A DNA stretch of 63,949 bases, taken from Anaerolineae bacterium. GTDB taxonomy: Bacteria; Chloroflexota; Anaerolineae; Anaerolineales; Villigracilaceae. The translations under genes were made by a program, and so were the position numbers. The first letter of the stretch is position 1, and every line of letters starts with the position of its first letter. The stretch is taken from NCBI GenBank assembly GCA_030123675.1, contig JASJYH010000006.1, positions 1-63,949 of the forward strand, in the 5' to 3' direction. This document shows, one piece after another, positions 53,253 through 61,912 of the stretch. The notes under the pieces were generated by a model that saw only the letters and a program-made list of their open reading frames with translations, was not told the DNA's origin and ran no database searches.

Positions 53253-55510
53253 ACGATTGTCCCCAATTCATTGTACTTAGCTTTATGTGGCAATTTTATT
53301 TTAAATGTGGTCCCACCTTCTCCAAAACTTTCGGCCGTAATCGAGCCGCCCAATCGAGTTAACAACGTTTTTATCCACCACAACCCAAAGCCTAATTTGT
53401 TTCCCTGGGAAGCTGAGCTCTCTGAAAAATTGTATTCAAAAATCTTTTCTAAATATTCTGATTCGATACCCGGGCCGGTGTCAACCACATCGATTTTAAC
53501 CCATTGATCATTGGATGATCCCGTTATCGTTATGGTGCCTTTGCCTTCCATAGCGGTTGTAGCATTCTCAAGTAAATTTGAAAAGATTAAGATTAGGCTG
53601 TGCTTTTCTGCATAAATTTCAGGAATGTCATCAAATCCATCTACATGTATCTCCATGTTATTTGAGCTGGCGACCGATTTTATAGCTTCAGACAAGCACT
53701 CGTTCAGATTAACGGAAACCATTTCAATCGGTTTTAGCAGCGATAAATTTTCTCTGACTTGCTGCATTGCTTCCCGTGCGTTTTCTTCAATTAGCCGAAG
53801 GTTTTCAGCCAAATAAGAATCCGTCTCTAAAACAGACTTGCTTTTTTCTTCAATTCCTTGAATACGAACAGGGATTGTTCCGACCTTATTATTTAATTGA
53901 TGCATTAAGTTTGCTGAAATATCACCAAAAGCGGCAAATGTCTCGGCTGCAGTGTGTTGGGCTTTGATCAAATCCAAGGCTTCTTTTCGCTGGGCTCCCA
54001 TAACGGCCAGCGATCCATAATCTGCCAGGATGGTAAGCACTTTCATGTCCCAATCCGATTCCCCAAATCTACCAGAACTTTTTTCGATTTTGCTATAGAC
54101 GCTAAAAGCCCCGACCGGATCTTGCTCCCGGTTCATAAACAAGGGCACAACTAAGGCTTTTTCCCATCCATTTTTTTTGGCTAGATCCCTTCGATGAAAA
54201 CGAGGGTCAGTTTGTACGTTTTCAGAAATAATTGGTTCACGTGTAAGGATTGCTTCTCCTGCTAGGCTGTTTTTGATCGGAACGCGTTCTCCATATTGGT
54301 GGTCGAAATTAGCGGCTTGCAAAGTTAAATCATCTTCATCAACAACCCAGATTGCACTTGCATCCGCGTTCAATAGGTCTATGGCTATATTCGCCAATTC
54401 TTGCAATACCTCCCGTTGCGGTTTTGTCAATAAAAGGTGCGTGATCGACTTTAGGGCGTCAAGCAGCAGCATATCCTGAATAGTAATTACTGCGTGCGTT
54501 GCCAGCCCTTGCAAAAGATAACTATCTCTCTCATCAAAGGCGTTAGGGAGTGGGCTTTCTAAATTTAATACACCTTCCAGGCGACCACTTGCACCGATTA
54601 GCGGCACGGCTAGTTCTGAAGACATTTCTAAATCAATGTCAAAACTTATATAGGTGTCGGACCAGGGTTTTTCACTTAGATCTTGTATGATAATAGGGCG
54701 ACGGTTTCTAGCTACCCAGCCTGTAACACTATTTGATTTGATTGGGATATTCGAAGTGTTAGGACGGCTCAAACGTTCACCAGCAGTTGCTGTAATTTCT
54801 AGTTCCTGGCCATTTTGGTGGATCAACATACAATTGCCATATTGGGCATTGGTTACTTCTAAAGCCATTTTTAAGATGGCTTCTAACGTTTCATTCAGAT
54901 TTGGGTGGGATGAGATCAACAAACCAGCCCGATGCAGTCGGGCGGTTTCTTCCTCCCTTCGCGAAAGGTTGTTTTGGATGCGGGTCATTTGGCGTGCATG
55001 GTAAATTGCCATTGCAGCCTGAAACACAAAGTTTTCTAAAAGTAGCAACTCGACTTCAGTAAAAGGATGGTTTTTATGGTTAAAGATGTATAAAGCACCA
55101 ACGTTCTCTTTCGCAACAGTCAATGGGTAACAAGCAACTACCTTCGCACCCGCGGCTGAATTAATGGGATGGATGGAGGGCGAATCTTTATCATAAGAGA
55201 GGATCCTTTGTCCTTTGGCGATAGAAAGCGTTCCTAGTCCGTCTGGTCTGGGTGTATCACCAACCAAGGGCATATTTCGCTCCCCCGCAGCAACCCGAGA
55301 ATCAGGATCAAACTGATTTCTTTCTTGATTGTAGGTATAAATTACGGCAGATGTATCAGGTACAACTTGAATTGCGCTATCAACAATCATCTCTAAGACA
55401 GCATCAATACTTGCCTTGTCTCCAGATGAAATTTTATTTACCCGAGAGCCGACTTTATTTAGATTGGTGAGAACATTCAACAATCTTGGAGATTGCCTTT
55501 GATATTCCAT
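53249..55510 (-). CDS. Soluble GAF-domain sensor histidine kinase
   Basis: 753 residues, no membrane helix. Probably three GAF-type sensor domains (about 25-170, 195-345, 365-505), then a histidine-phosphotransfer region with NLMHQLNNK as the likely H-box, and a HATPase domain (N box NLLENATTAM, G boxes VDTGPGIE and GFGLWWIK). It senses an intracellular signal and phosphorylates the overlapping regulator. The MHQLNN H-box differs from the common HE-[IL]RTP of HisKA, so it belongs to a less common kinase class. Confidence 0.88.
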   Translation of the reverse strand: MEYQRQSPRLLNVLTNLNKVGSRVNKISSGDKASIDAVLEMIVDSAIQVVPDTSAVIYTYNQERNQFDPDSRVAAGERNMPLVGDTPRPDGLGTLSIAKGQRILSYDKDSPSIHPINSAAGAKVVACYPLTVAKENVGALYIFNHKNHPFTEVELLLLENFVFQAAMAIYHARQMTRIQNNLSRREEETARLHRAGLLISSHPNLNETLEAILKMALEVTNAQYGNCMLIHQNGQELEITATAGERLSRPNTSNIPIKSNSVTGWVARNRRPIIIQDLSEKPWSDTYISFDIDLEMSSELAVPLIGASGRLEGVLNLESPLPNAFDERDSYLLQGLATHAVITIQDMLLLDALKSITHLLLTKPQREVLQELANIAIDLLNADASAIWVVDEDDLTLQAANFDHQYGERVPIKNSLAGEAILTREPIISENVQTDPRFHRRDLAKKNGWEKALVVPLFMNREQDPVGAFSVYSKIEKSSGRFGESDWDMKVLTILADYGSLAVMGAQRKEALDLIKAQHTAAETFAAFGDISANLMHQLNNKVGTIPVRIQGIEEKSKSVLETDSYLAENLRLIEENAREAMQQVRENLSLLKPIEMVSVNLNECLSEAIKSVASSNNMEIHVDGFDDIPEIYAEKHSLILIFSNLLENATTAMEGKGTITITGSSNDQWVKIDVVDTGPGIESEYLEKIFEYNFSESSASQGNKLGFGLWWIKTLLTRLGGSITAESFGEGGTTFKIKLPHKAKYNELGTIV

Positions 55511-55546
55511 ATCCTAATAATACCTGATCTATGTATTTGTAAAAGT

Positions 55547-55576
55547 GCAGAAGCCGACAAATTTGTCGGCTTCTGC
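55547..55576 (-). terminator. Perfect 30-bp palindrome, probable glnA terminator
   Basis: GCAGAAGCCGACAAA is followed immediately by its exact reverse complement, giving 15-bp arms without a spacer. It lies 90 nt after the glnA stop on the minus strand and is followed there by ACTTTT. As RNA it would fold with AATT or AAATTT as loop. It also lies just upstream of the sensor kinase start (55510). Confidence 0.75.
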
Positions 55577-55665
55577 GAGAAAAAGGAGGAGAAAGATGAT
55601 ACCCTCGGATGTCTATGCTAATTTAATTGATTATAGCATCTTTTAGACATCCAGAATCTTAACAT

Positions 55666-57192
55666 CTACATATCGTAATATAGTGCATACTCGTAAGGGT
55701 GAGTGCGCATGCGAATTGCATCTACCTCTTGTTTACGCTTCCAATCAATCCAAGTGTCAATCACATCTTGGGTGAATACATCCCCGCGAAGTAAAAACTT
55801 GTGGTCCTTTTCCAACTCGGTTAATACTGCGTCGAGTGAACCAGGTACCTGCGGTACGATAGCTTCTTCGGACTCATACAAATCGATATCCATGGGATCA
55901 CCTGGATCAATTTTGTTCAAAATTCCATCTATACCGGCCATCAGCATCGCAGGGAAGGCCAAATAGGGATTTGCAGTTGGATCAGGGCTACGATATTCTA
56001 TTCGGGTAGCGACTTCAGAATCTGAATAGGCTGGCAATCGAATACAAGCGGAACGGTTTCGTCTGCTATAAGCCATCATAACGGGAGCCTCATAACCAGG
56101 AACCAAACGTTTGTAGCTGTTCGTAGTGGGGGCAACAATGGCTAACAAAGCGGGTGTATGCTTAATAATTCCACCGATATACCACAATGCTTCCTGACTT
56201 AAATTAGCGTAACCATCCTTAGAGTAGAAAACATTCTTCGATTTTTTCCAGAGACTTTGATGGCAATGCATGCCGGAGCCATTTTCCTCAAACATAGGTT
56301 TGGGCATGAAAGTAACGGTTTTATCGTAGGCAACAGCAACATTTTTAACGATGTACTTGTACCACTGCAATTGATCTGCTGCTTTTACCATCGTGGTGTA
56401 TTTCAAGTCAATTTCTTGTTGGCCTGCAGATGCCACTTCACCGTGATGGGCTTCTACATCGATACCAGTGGCAATCATGCGTAATACTGTTTCAGAGCGC
56501 CAATCCTGTAATTTGTCCACTGGGGGTACCCGGAAATAACCACTTTTTAATTCAGGCCGGTACCCAAGGTTGGGACCGAAGCGTGAATCGTAACCTCGTT
56601 GTTTCTGCCAAGATCCCATATCACTTTCAATCTGGAAATGGGCACCGCTGGTTTGATAATCGAAGCTAACTCCATCAAATACAAAAAATTCAGCTTCTGG
56701 ACCCCAATAACTGATATCTGCAATACCAGATTCAATTAAAAAGTTTTCTGCTTTCTTTGCTATCCAGCGTACATCTTTGTTATAGGGTTCTTTTGTCAAT
56801 GGGTCGTGGATATTACAAGTCAAACTTAAACTTGGGATTTCCAAAATAGGATCGACGATCGCAGATTTTGGATCAGGGAATAGAAGCATATCGGATTCAT
56901 GGATATCCTGAAATGCGCGAATACTCGATCCATCAAAGCCAAGCCCCTCTTCGAATATAGCTTCTACTAGATAATTGATCGGTACGCTGAAGTGGTGCCA
57001 GCGGCCAAACAAATCTGTAAACTTATAATCTACAATCATCAAGTCGCGTGATTTCGCGTATTTCAAAACATCCTGAGCGGTCTCACAACGTTCGATGCCC
57101 TCAGGAGTGATACCAGATCCATTTTTTTTGCTGCCAAAGGCCAGCTCAATAGATTTATCTAAGGGCCGTAATTTGGGGCCATTTCCATTCAT
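55666..57192 (-). CDS. glnA: Glutamine synthetase type I
   Basis: 508 residues, longer than the usual ~470 because of a ~35-residue N-terminal lead. Beta-grasp domain with KFTDLFGRWHHFSVP and the GFDGSSIRAF loop; catalytic domain with PEAEFFVFD, GQQEIDLKY, NGSGMHCHQSLW, NSYKRLVPG and the RNRSACIRLP arginine region. A tyrosine in the DLYESEEA loop is placed where the adenylylated Tyr of GSI-beta sits, so covalent control is possible. It converts glutamate and ammonia to glutamine. AAGAGGT precedes the ATG. Confidence 0.95.
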   Translation of the reverse strand: MNGNGPKLRPLDKSIELAFGSKKNGSGITPEGIERCETAQDVLKYAKSRDLMIVDYKFTDLFGRWHHFSVPINYLVEAIFEEGLGFDGSSIRAFQDIHESDMLLFPDPKSAIVDPILEIPSLSLTCNIHDPLTKEPYNKDVRWIAKKAENFLIESGIADISYWGPEAEFFVFDGVSFDYQTSGAHFQIESDMGSWQKQRGYDSRFGPNLGYRPELKSGYFRVPPVDKLQDWRSETVLRMIATGIDVEAHHGEVASAGQQEIDLKYTTMVKAADQLQWYKYIVKNVAVAYDKTVTFMPKPMFEENGSGMHCHQSLWKKSKNVFYSKDGYANLSQEALWYIGGIIKHTPALLAIVAPTTNSYKRLVPGYEAPVMMAYSRRNRSACIRLPAYSDSEVATRIEYRSPDPTANPYLAFPAMLMAGIDGILNKIDPGDPMDIDLYESEEAIVPQVPGSLDAVLTELEKDHKFLLRGDVFTQDVIDTWIDWKRKQEVDAIRMRTHPYEYALYYDM

Positions 57193-57415
57193 AAATACCT
57201 CTTATGTGAAATTAAAACCTACATGAAAGGTTTGTTTTAATTTTTATTATTATAGAGGCTGGGATTTCAAGCAGCTATTACCCAAACGGGGCATTTAATA
57301 AAGGCTGTGATGTTATAAAAGCTAACGCTTAAAATTGGACAGGACGAATAAAATTTCCGCCCGATTCATCTAAAGCTACAGGAAATTGACCAGTAGGGCA
57401 GCCCCTTATCCCGAT
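57193..57415. other. glnA upstream region
   Basis: 223 nt without a gene. AT-rich just before glnA (57230-57260). It must contain the glnA promoter reading leftward. I could not pick a sure -35/-10 pair or a nitrogen-control operator. Confidence 0.4.
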
Positions 57416-57637
57416 CTACAGCTGATCCGCGGTGCTCATAATCTCAACCAGACTGGGGCCACGTGAAAATCGGATCAGGCCACCAACCAAATTCTGGCTA
57501 CCCAGGCTCATACCGATCAGACAATTGCGCACAAAATGCCCTTGGGGTTGCACTTCTGTATTATCGAGCGTGTATGAGAGCGCCGCCAGCACTTCGGAAA
57601 GCCGAATTTCTGTGAAGGATTTAGGGATTGCAATCAC
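57416..57637 (-). pseudogene. Fragment of an HD-GYP-like protein
   Basis: 73-codon minus-strand frame beginning at GTG 57637. The segment RLSEVLAALSYTLDNTEVQP followed by QGHFVRNCLIGMSLG matches the N-terminal part of HD-GYP/HD-domain phosphodiesterase-like proteins, in which the next ~250 residues (with the metal-binding HD) should follow. Here the similarity stops and the frame ends after about 30 unrelated residues. Most likely the remnant of a deletion. The 189 nt beyond (57638-57826) show nothing recognisable except a GCGC/GCGC hairpin. Confidence 0.45.
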
Positions 57638-57826
57638 TTTACCGAGTAAGCTAGGATTAAATTTTGCACCCTAGGCCAGGCCAGTGTATTGAACTTTTCA
57701 GAGGGCTTCTGCGCTAAGCGCGGGATCTTAAATAGGCCTTGAATGACAATAGATTACTCGTTACCGCCTCCTAAGTCTATGTCGGGTGGCAGCGCTGGGA
57801 TCACATTAAAAGCTCCGATCCATCCA

Positions 57827-58296
57827 TTAACCTGTTATTAAAAAACTGACTAGGCTGGTCACATATCCTATCAGGCCAATGATAAGACTAACGGTTGCAA
57901 TATGATACCGTCTTGTGCGAAAGTTTCGTTGTTCGATCAGTTTGATCAAAGATTGATCGACATTTTCTGATCTCAATTGGGTACTCCAACTCAACCGAAA
58001 CGGACCCGTCATCAGAATCAAAGCCGAGAGCAGTACAAAAACCAATCCAAAGGCAATTGAGTAGCGTGAAATTAGGCTAGACTCTGCGATTCTGGGCCCT
58101 GAAAATCCAGTTATAGTAAGAGTAATTGTTACCAAACTCAGTAGAGTATGTGCGCGGTTCTGTAAAACGTTGAAGGAGCCAGTCAGTATTTGATACAGTT
58201 TATCGGTTCGGGTTCTCCATAAATGACTTTTAAATTTTCAAGCTCTTCTGCGGGAGATAATTTGTCACTCAGGGATGACGACAATTCGTTCCCCAT
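57827..58296 (-). CDS. Small membrane protein split by a -1 frameshift at a slippery heptamer
   Basis: From ATG 58296 frame 0 reads MGNELSSSLSDK... to codon 23 (LENLK), then stops 14 codons later at 58185-58183. Shifting -1 at TTTAAAA (minus strand, plus coordinates 58228-58234), which is in the exact X-XXY-YYZ register, continues with SHLWRTRTDKLYQILTGS and a long membrane domain with three hydrophobic helices to the stop at 57829-57827, total 156 residues. The -1 frame alone has a stop just upstream and no ATG, so it needs the frame-0 start. Either programmed frameshifting or a mutated or mis-sequenced gene. No family recognised. Confidence 0.6.
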
Positions 58297-58343
58297 TTAT
58301 CTACATCCGTGTTTATAAGTCATGTGGCTTGCCGCCTTGGGGC

Positions 58344-58985
58344 TTAAAGTCGGCGGTAAAGGTGAACCTGCCAAAAAAAGGTCTCCTGGTTGAAGACGCG
58401 TTCCAAGCCTGAATCGTGGATCAAGGCTTCAACCGCTTCTGTTGGATGCGCGAAGACCCGAAACTGGCTTTTCGTTATGCGGCGATACTGGTTTTCAAGC
58501 CATGTTATGGCCTTATTTAACAAATTGTCAAGCGGATAAACGACCCCATATAGCTTCTTAGCCCTCTCAGTTGATAGCCTGACCAGTTTCCGCATGTCGT
58601 CGTAACAACATATTACCCTATCCAGGGTAACAATATCAGCTTCTGAGATATTTCCCGCCATTTCCACGAAATCGCCATGGTGTTGGCTAATGCGATCCAG
58701 GTGTCCCTGGCTCTTGGCTTCATTTTTGGCGGCATTTAAATATGCACTGGAGGCATCGACGCTGGTAGCATCCTGTACGCCGGCATTCAATAATTCGTGC
58801 TGCAGCGCGCCCACCCCACCGCCGATATCAAGCAGAGTCAAACCCTGAACACCCTCATCCTTCAAGGCCGCTAGCAGCAGTTTCGTTGTCTTATCTGCGC
58901 CTTTTTTGCGATAGCGCTTAAGATCCCTCTCAGCCATCTGCGTGTCCATCAGTTCTTCTATTCCAGCTGCCTGGCAACAATCCAT
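58344..58985 (-). CDS. Class I SAM-dependent methyltransferase
   Basis: 213 residues. SAM-binding motif I LLDIGGGVGALQ, acidic SVDASSAYLN loop and IVTLDRVICCYDD. The beginning MDCCQAAGIEELMD and overall layout resemble Mg-protoporphyrin O-methyltransferase (BchM)-like proteins widespread outside phototrophs, so a small-molecule substrate is likely, but no photosynthesis gene is near. ATG 58985 is preferred to ATG 59075, because AAGGTGAG lies just upstream and it gives the family's N-terminus. Minus strand, 48 nt before the split membrane gene. Confidence 0.82.
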   Translation of the reverse strand: MDCCQAAGIEELMDTQMAERDLKRYRKKGADKTTKLLLAALKDEGVQGLTLLDIGGGVGALQHELLNAGVQDATSVDASSAYLNAAKNEAKSQGHLDRISQHHGDFVEMAGNISEADIVTLDRVICCYDDMRKLVRLSTERAKKLYGVVYPLDNLLNKAITWLENQYRRITKSQFRVFAHPTEAVEALIHDSGLERVFNQETFFWQVHLYRRL

Positions 58986-59291
58986 TTTTCTCACCTTATG
59001 ACTGTCTAATTTATGTTTAGATAAAAACCCAATATCGATACCTTGTCTTGTACTTATACTATACAATTTATCCACCTTAATATATTCAAGTATATGGGAT
59101 GCGGTCAGTGCGATCCCTTTAGGTGCATATTTGGATACCCCCCCCTTGTTTCCTCATGAGCTATACCAAAAAATAAGTTGATCTGTTTAAAGTTAATTTA
59201 CCTATTGTATAATGCTTTCTTGTGTTCTTAATTTAAATAATGTTGATAATCACCCCATTTCCATTAATCCGAGGTGATAAATAAATAAAAG

Positions 59292-60008
59292 ATGAAATAC
59301 TTATATTTCTTGCTAATAATAGTCCTGATTGGATGTGCACCTGGCGCAACACAGGAAATTGAAAAGATCCTCGTGAATACTGCTGTCCCTACGGAATCAC
59401 CCGAAAACACAATCCGCTTTCTTGCATTAGGAGACTCTTACACTATTGGACAGAATGTTCCAGAAAAGGAGCGCTGGCCTGAGATATTGTCTGGTAAGTT
59501 AAAAGAACATGGAATAGATTCTGAAACTACAATCGTTGCTCAGACCGGCTGGACCACAAAAACTTTGGCTTCACTCCTTTTGGACAAACCACCGGAGGAT
59601 CCCCCATACGAACTGGTTTCCTTGCTGATAGGGGTCAATGATCAATTTCGGGGGGGCAACACGGATGATTACCGTACCAGCTTTCGCAAATTGCTTGCGA
59701 TCTCGATCACGTTGGCCGGGGATGATCCACAAAAAGTAATCGTCGTATCCATCCCAGATTGGGAAGTAACACCCTATGCCAAAAATTCAGGCTCTTCAAG
59801 GTCATTCAATATCGATGACTTCAATCAGGTCAATCTACAAGAAGCCCAAGATTATGGTGTCCGTTACGTTGATATAACCTCGATCTCAAGGGAGGCGGAA
59901 ACAGATCTGAGCCTGTTGGCCCTCGACAAGCTACACCCCTCAGGTGTGATGTATGCACTATGGGTTGATGAGATGTTGCCACAGATACTTGAAATGGTTG
60001 GCGAATAA
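59292..60008 (+). CDS. SGNH/GDSL-type lipase/esterase lipoprotein
   Basis: 238 residues. Signal peptide with lipobox LIGC, so a membrane-anchored lipoprotein with Cys15 lipidated. The SGNH blocks are all present: GDSYT (catalytic Ser), Gly in AQTGWTT, GVND, and the DKLHPSG Asp-His pair near the C-terminus. It hydrolyses an ester outside the cell membrane; substrate unknown. GAGGTGAT at about 59270 is 14 nt upstream of the ATG, longer than usual. Confidence 0.88.
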   Translation: MKYLYFLLIIVLIGCAPGATQEIEKILVNTAVPTESPENTIRFLALGDSYTIGQNVPEKERWPEILSGKLKEHGIDSETTIVAQTGWTTKTLASLLLDKPPEDPPYELVSLLIGVNDQFRGGNTDDYRTSFRKLLAISITLAGDDPQKVIVVSIPDWEVTPYAKNSGSSRSFNIDDFNQVNLQEAQDYGVRYVDITSISREAETDLSLLALDKLHPSGVMYALWVDEMLPQILEMVGE

Positions 60009-60063
60009 ATAATACCTATTCGCCTGAATTATAAAAACAAAAGGTTTTGCAAAGTTAAAAGTT

Positions 60064-61248
60064 ATGAGTTACGACTTCGATACTATCGTCGATCGCCGTT
60101 TAACAAATTCCATCAAATGGAATAGGTATCCCGAAGAGGTACTGCCGCTCTGGGTAGCGGACATGGATTTCGTCACCCCAGAACCCATTCTGGAGGCGTT
60201 AAGTGAAAACCTAAAAGATGGCGTGATTGGATATGAAGTTGCCTCTATCAAATTGCAGAAAGTGGTTTGTGCCCGCATGGACGAATTGTATGGTTGGCAG
60301 ATAGCGCCCGAAATGGTGCTAGCAACCCCAGGGGTGGTCAGCGGCTTTAATGCAGCTGCCCGGGCCGTGTGCGGGGCGGGCGAAGGGCTGCTGATCCAAC
60401 CGCCCGTTTATTTCCCTTTTTTAGCAGTCCATGAAAACCAAAAACTGACGAGCCAGTTCGCGCCGCTTGCCAAAGTTACGGAGAAGGGCATCCTCCGCTA
60501 CAAAATTGATTTGGAGGCTTTTGAGGCAACAATTGACTCTAACGATGCAAAGACCCGCATGTTCCTGTTTTGCAATCCGCACAATCCAGTCGGAAAAATA
60601 TTCACAAGGGAAGAATTGTCCCAGTTGGCCGAAATCTGCCTGCGCAAGGGCGTGGTCATCTGTTCTGATGAAATCCATTCTGAATTAATCTTTGGGGAGC
60701 GGCGACACATACCCCTGGCTACACTATCATCAGAAATTGCAGAGCAAACTATTACTCTTATTGCGTCCAGTAAAACCTTTAACACTGCAGGCTTATTCTT
60801 TGGGTTCGCAATTATCCCCAACCCAGAATTGCGAAAACGGTATCAGGCATCCTTAAAAGAAATGACCCTACACGTAACCAGCGCTGGGCAGATTGCAGCA
60901 CAGGCTGCTTACTCAGGAGCTTGTGACGATTGGCTTAAAGAAGTATTGGCATATTTGCGGGCCAACCGAGATTTTTTAGCCAACTTTGTGCGCGAGAATA
61001 TTCCCGAATTAGAACAGACCCTGCCAGATGCCACCTACCTTACCTGGTTAGATTGCAACCCATTAATTGAATCAGGCATGCTCACCGGTTCCCCCCATGA
61101 ATTCTTTTTACAAAGGGCCAAAGTGGCACTAAGCGATGGGGCCACCTTTGGGCCGGGCGGCGAAGGCTTCGTGCGCCTGAATTTTGCCTGCCCCCGCTCC
61201 ATATTAGAAGAAGCCTTGACCAGAATTAAAGCATCCTTAGCAACATAA
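60064..61248 (+). CDS. PatB/MalY-type cystathionine beta-lyase/aminotransferase
   Basis: 394 residues, fold-type I PLP enzyme. N-terminal DFDTIVDRRLTNSIKWN and LPLWVADMDFVTP are MalY/PatB signatures; the PLP lysine lies in IASSKTFNTAGLFFGF; NPHNPVGKIFTREEL and CSDEIHSELI are also diagnostic. It cleaves C-S bonds of cystathionine or other cysteine conjugates to pyruvate, ammonia and a thiol. Followed by two methyltransferase genes; S-methylation of a released thiol is a speculative link. Confidence 0.9.
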   Translation: MSYDFDTIVDRRLTNSIKWNRYPEEVLPLWVADMDFVTPEPILEALSENLKDGVIGYEVASIKLQKVVCARMDELYGWQIAPEMVLATPGVVSGFNAAARAVCGAGEGLLIQPPVYFPFLAVHENQKLTSQFAPLAKVTEKGILRYKIDLEAFEATIDSNDAKTRMFLFCNPHNPVGKIFTREELSQLAEICLRKGVVICSDEIHSELIFGERRHIPLATLSSEIAEQTITLIASSKTFNTAGLFFGFAIIPNPELRKRYQASLKEMTLHVTSAGQIAAQAAYSGACDDWLKEVLAYLRANRDFLANFVRENIPELEQTLPDATYLTWLDCNPLIESGMLTGSPHEFFLQRAKVALSDGATFGPGGEGFVRLNFACPRSILEEALTRIKASLAT

Positions 61249-61270
61249 TTTTCAAGTGAGAGCTAGCTCA

Positions 61271-61912
61271 ATGAGTAAAAAACTAACATACCCTATTATC
61301 CAAGATTACCTGACTGCACTCATCCCTGAGCGTGACCCTGAGATGTTGGTTATGGAGAAATATGCCGAAGAGCACGACTTCCCAATTATTGGCCCTGCTG
61401 CTGGTTATAACTGTTATCAAATCGCGCGTATGATCCAAGCAAAGTCAATCTTTGAAATGGGTTCAGGCTATGGCTATTCAACTGCCTGGTTCGCCAAGGC
61501 GGTAAAAGAAAATGGGGGTGGCCAGGTGCATCACACCGTCTGGGATGAAAAGCTCTCTAAAATGGCAGCAAGCCATTTGTCCAGGTTGGGATACGAGGGG
61601 ATGATTAAATTCCACATGGCTGAAGCGGTTGAAACGCTCCGGAATATGCCCGGCACGTTTGACATCATCTTTAATGACATCGATAAAGAAGCCTATCCAT
61701 CTACCTTGCCAATCATCAAGGCCAAATTGAAACCGGGTGGGGTCTTGATTATCGACAACATGCTATGGGGTGGTCGCATTTTCGACCAAACCGAAAAATC
61801 GAGCTCGACTGAAGGGGTTCGTGAATTCACAAAAATAATCACCACTGACCCAGATTGGATCGTCTCCCTTATTCCGGTAAGGGATGGCATGATTGTGGCC
61901 TACAAGAAATGA
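61271..61912 (+). CDS. O-methyltransferase family 3 (COMT/CCoAOMT-like)
   Basis: 213 residues. FEMGSGYGYSTAWFAKA is the SAM-binding motif, IIFNDIDKEAYP holds the metal-binding acidic residues, and LIIDNMLWGGRIFD is the hallmark of the cation-dependent catechol/caffeoyl-CoA O-methyltransferase family. ATG 61271 is taken rather than GTG 61256. Its stop overlaps the start of the next methyltransferase (ATGA), so they are co-translated. Substrate is probably a vicinal diol or catechol-like compound. Confidence 0.85.
   Translation: MSKKLTYPIIQDYLTALIPERDPEMLVMEKYAEEHDFPIIGPAAGYNCYQIARMIQAKSIFEMGSGYGYSTAWFAKAVKENGGGQVHHTVWDEKLSKMAASHLSRLGYEGMIKFHMAEAVETLRNMPGTFDIIFNDIDKEAYPSTLPIIKAKLKPGGVLIIDNMLWGGRIFDQTEKSSSTEGVREFTKIITTDPDWIVSLIPVRDGMIVAYKK

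Noticed and set aside
57432-57674. Plus-strand ORF of 80 codons
   Set aside because: It lies antisense to the HD-GYP-like fragment, has no ribosome binding site and shows no family features.
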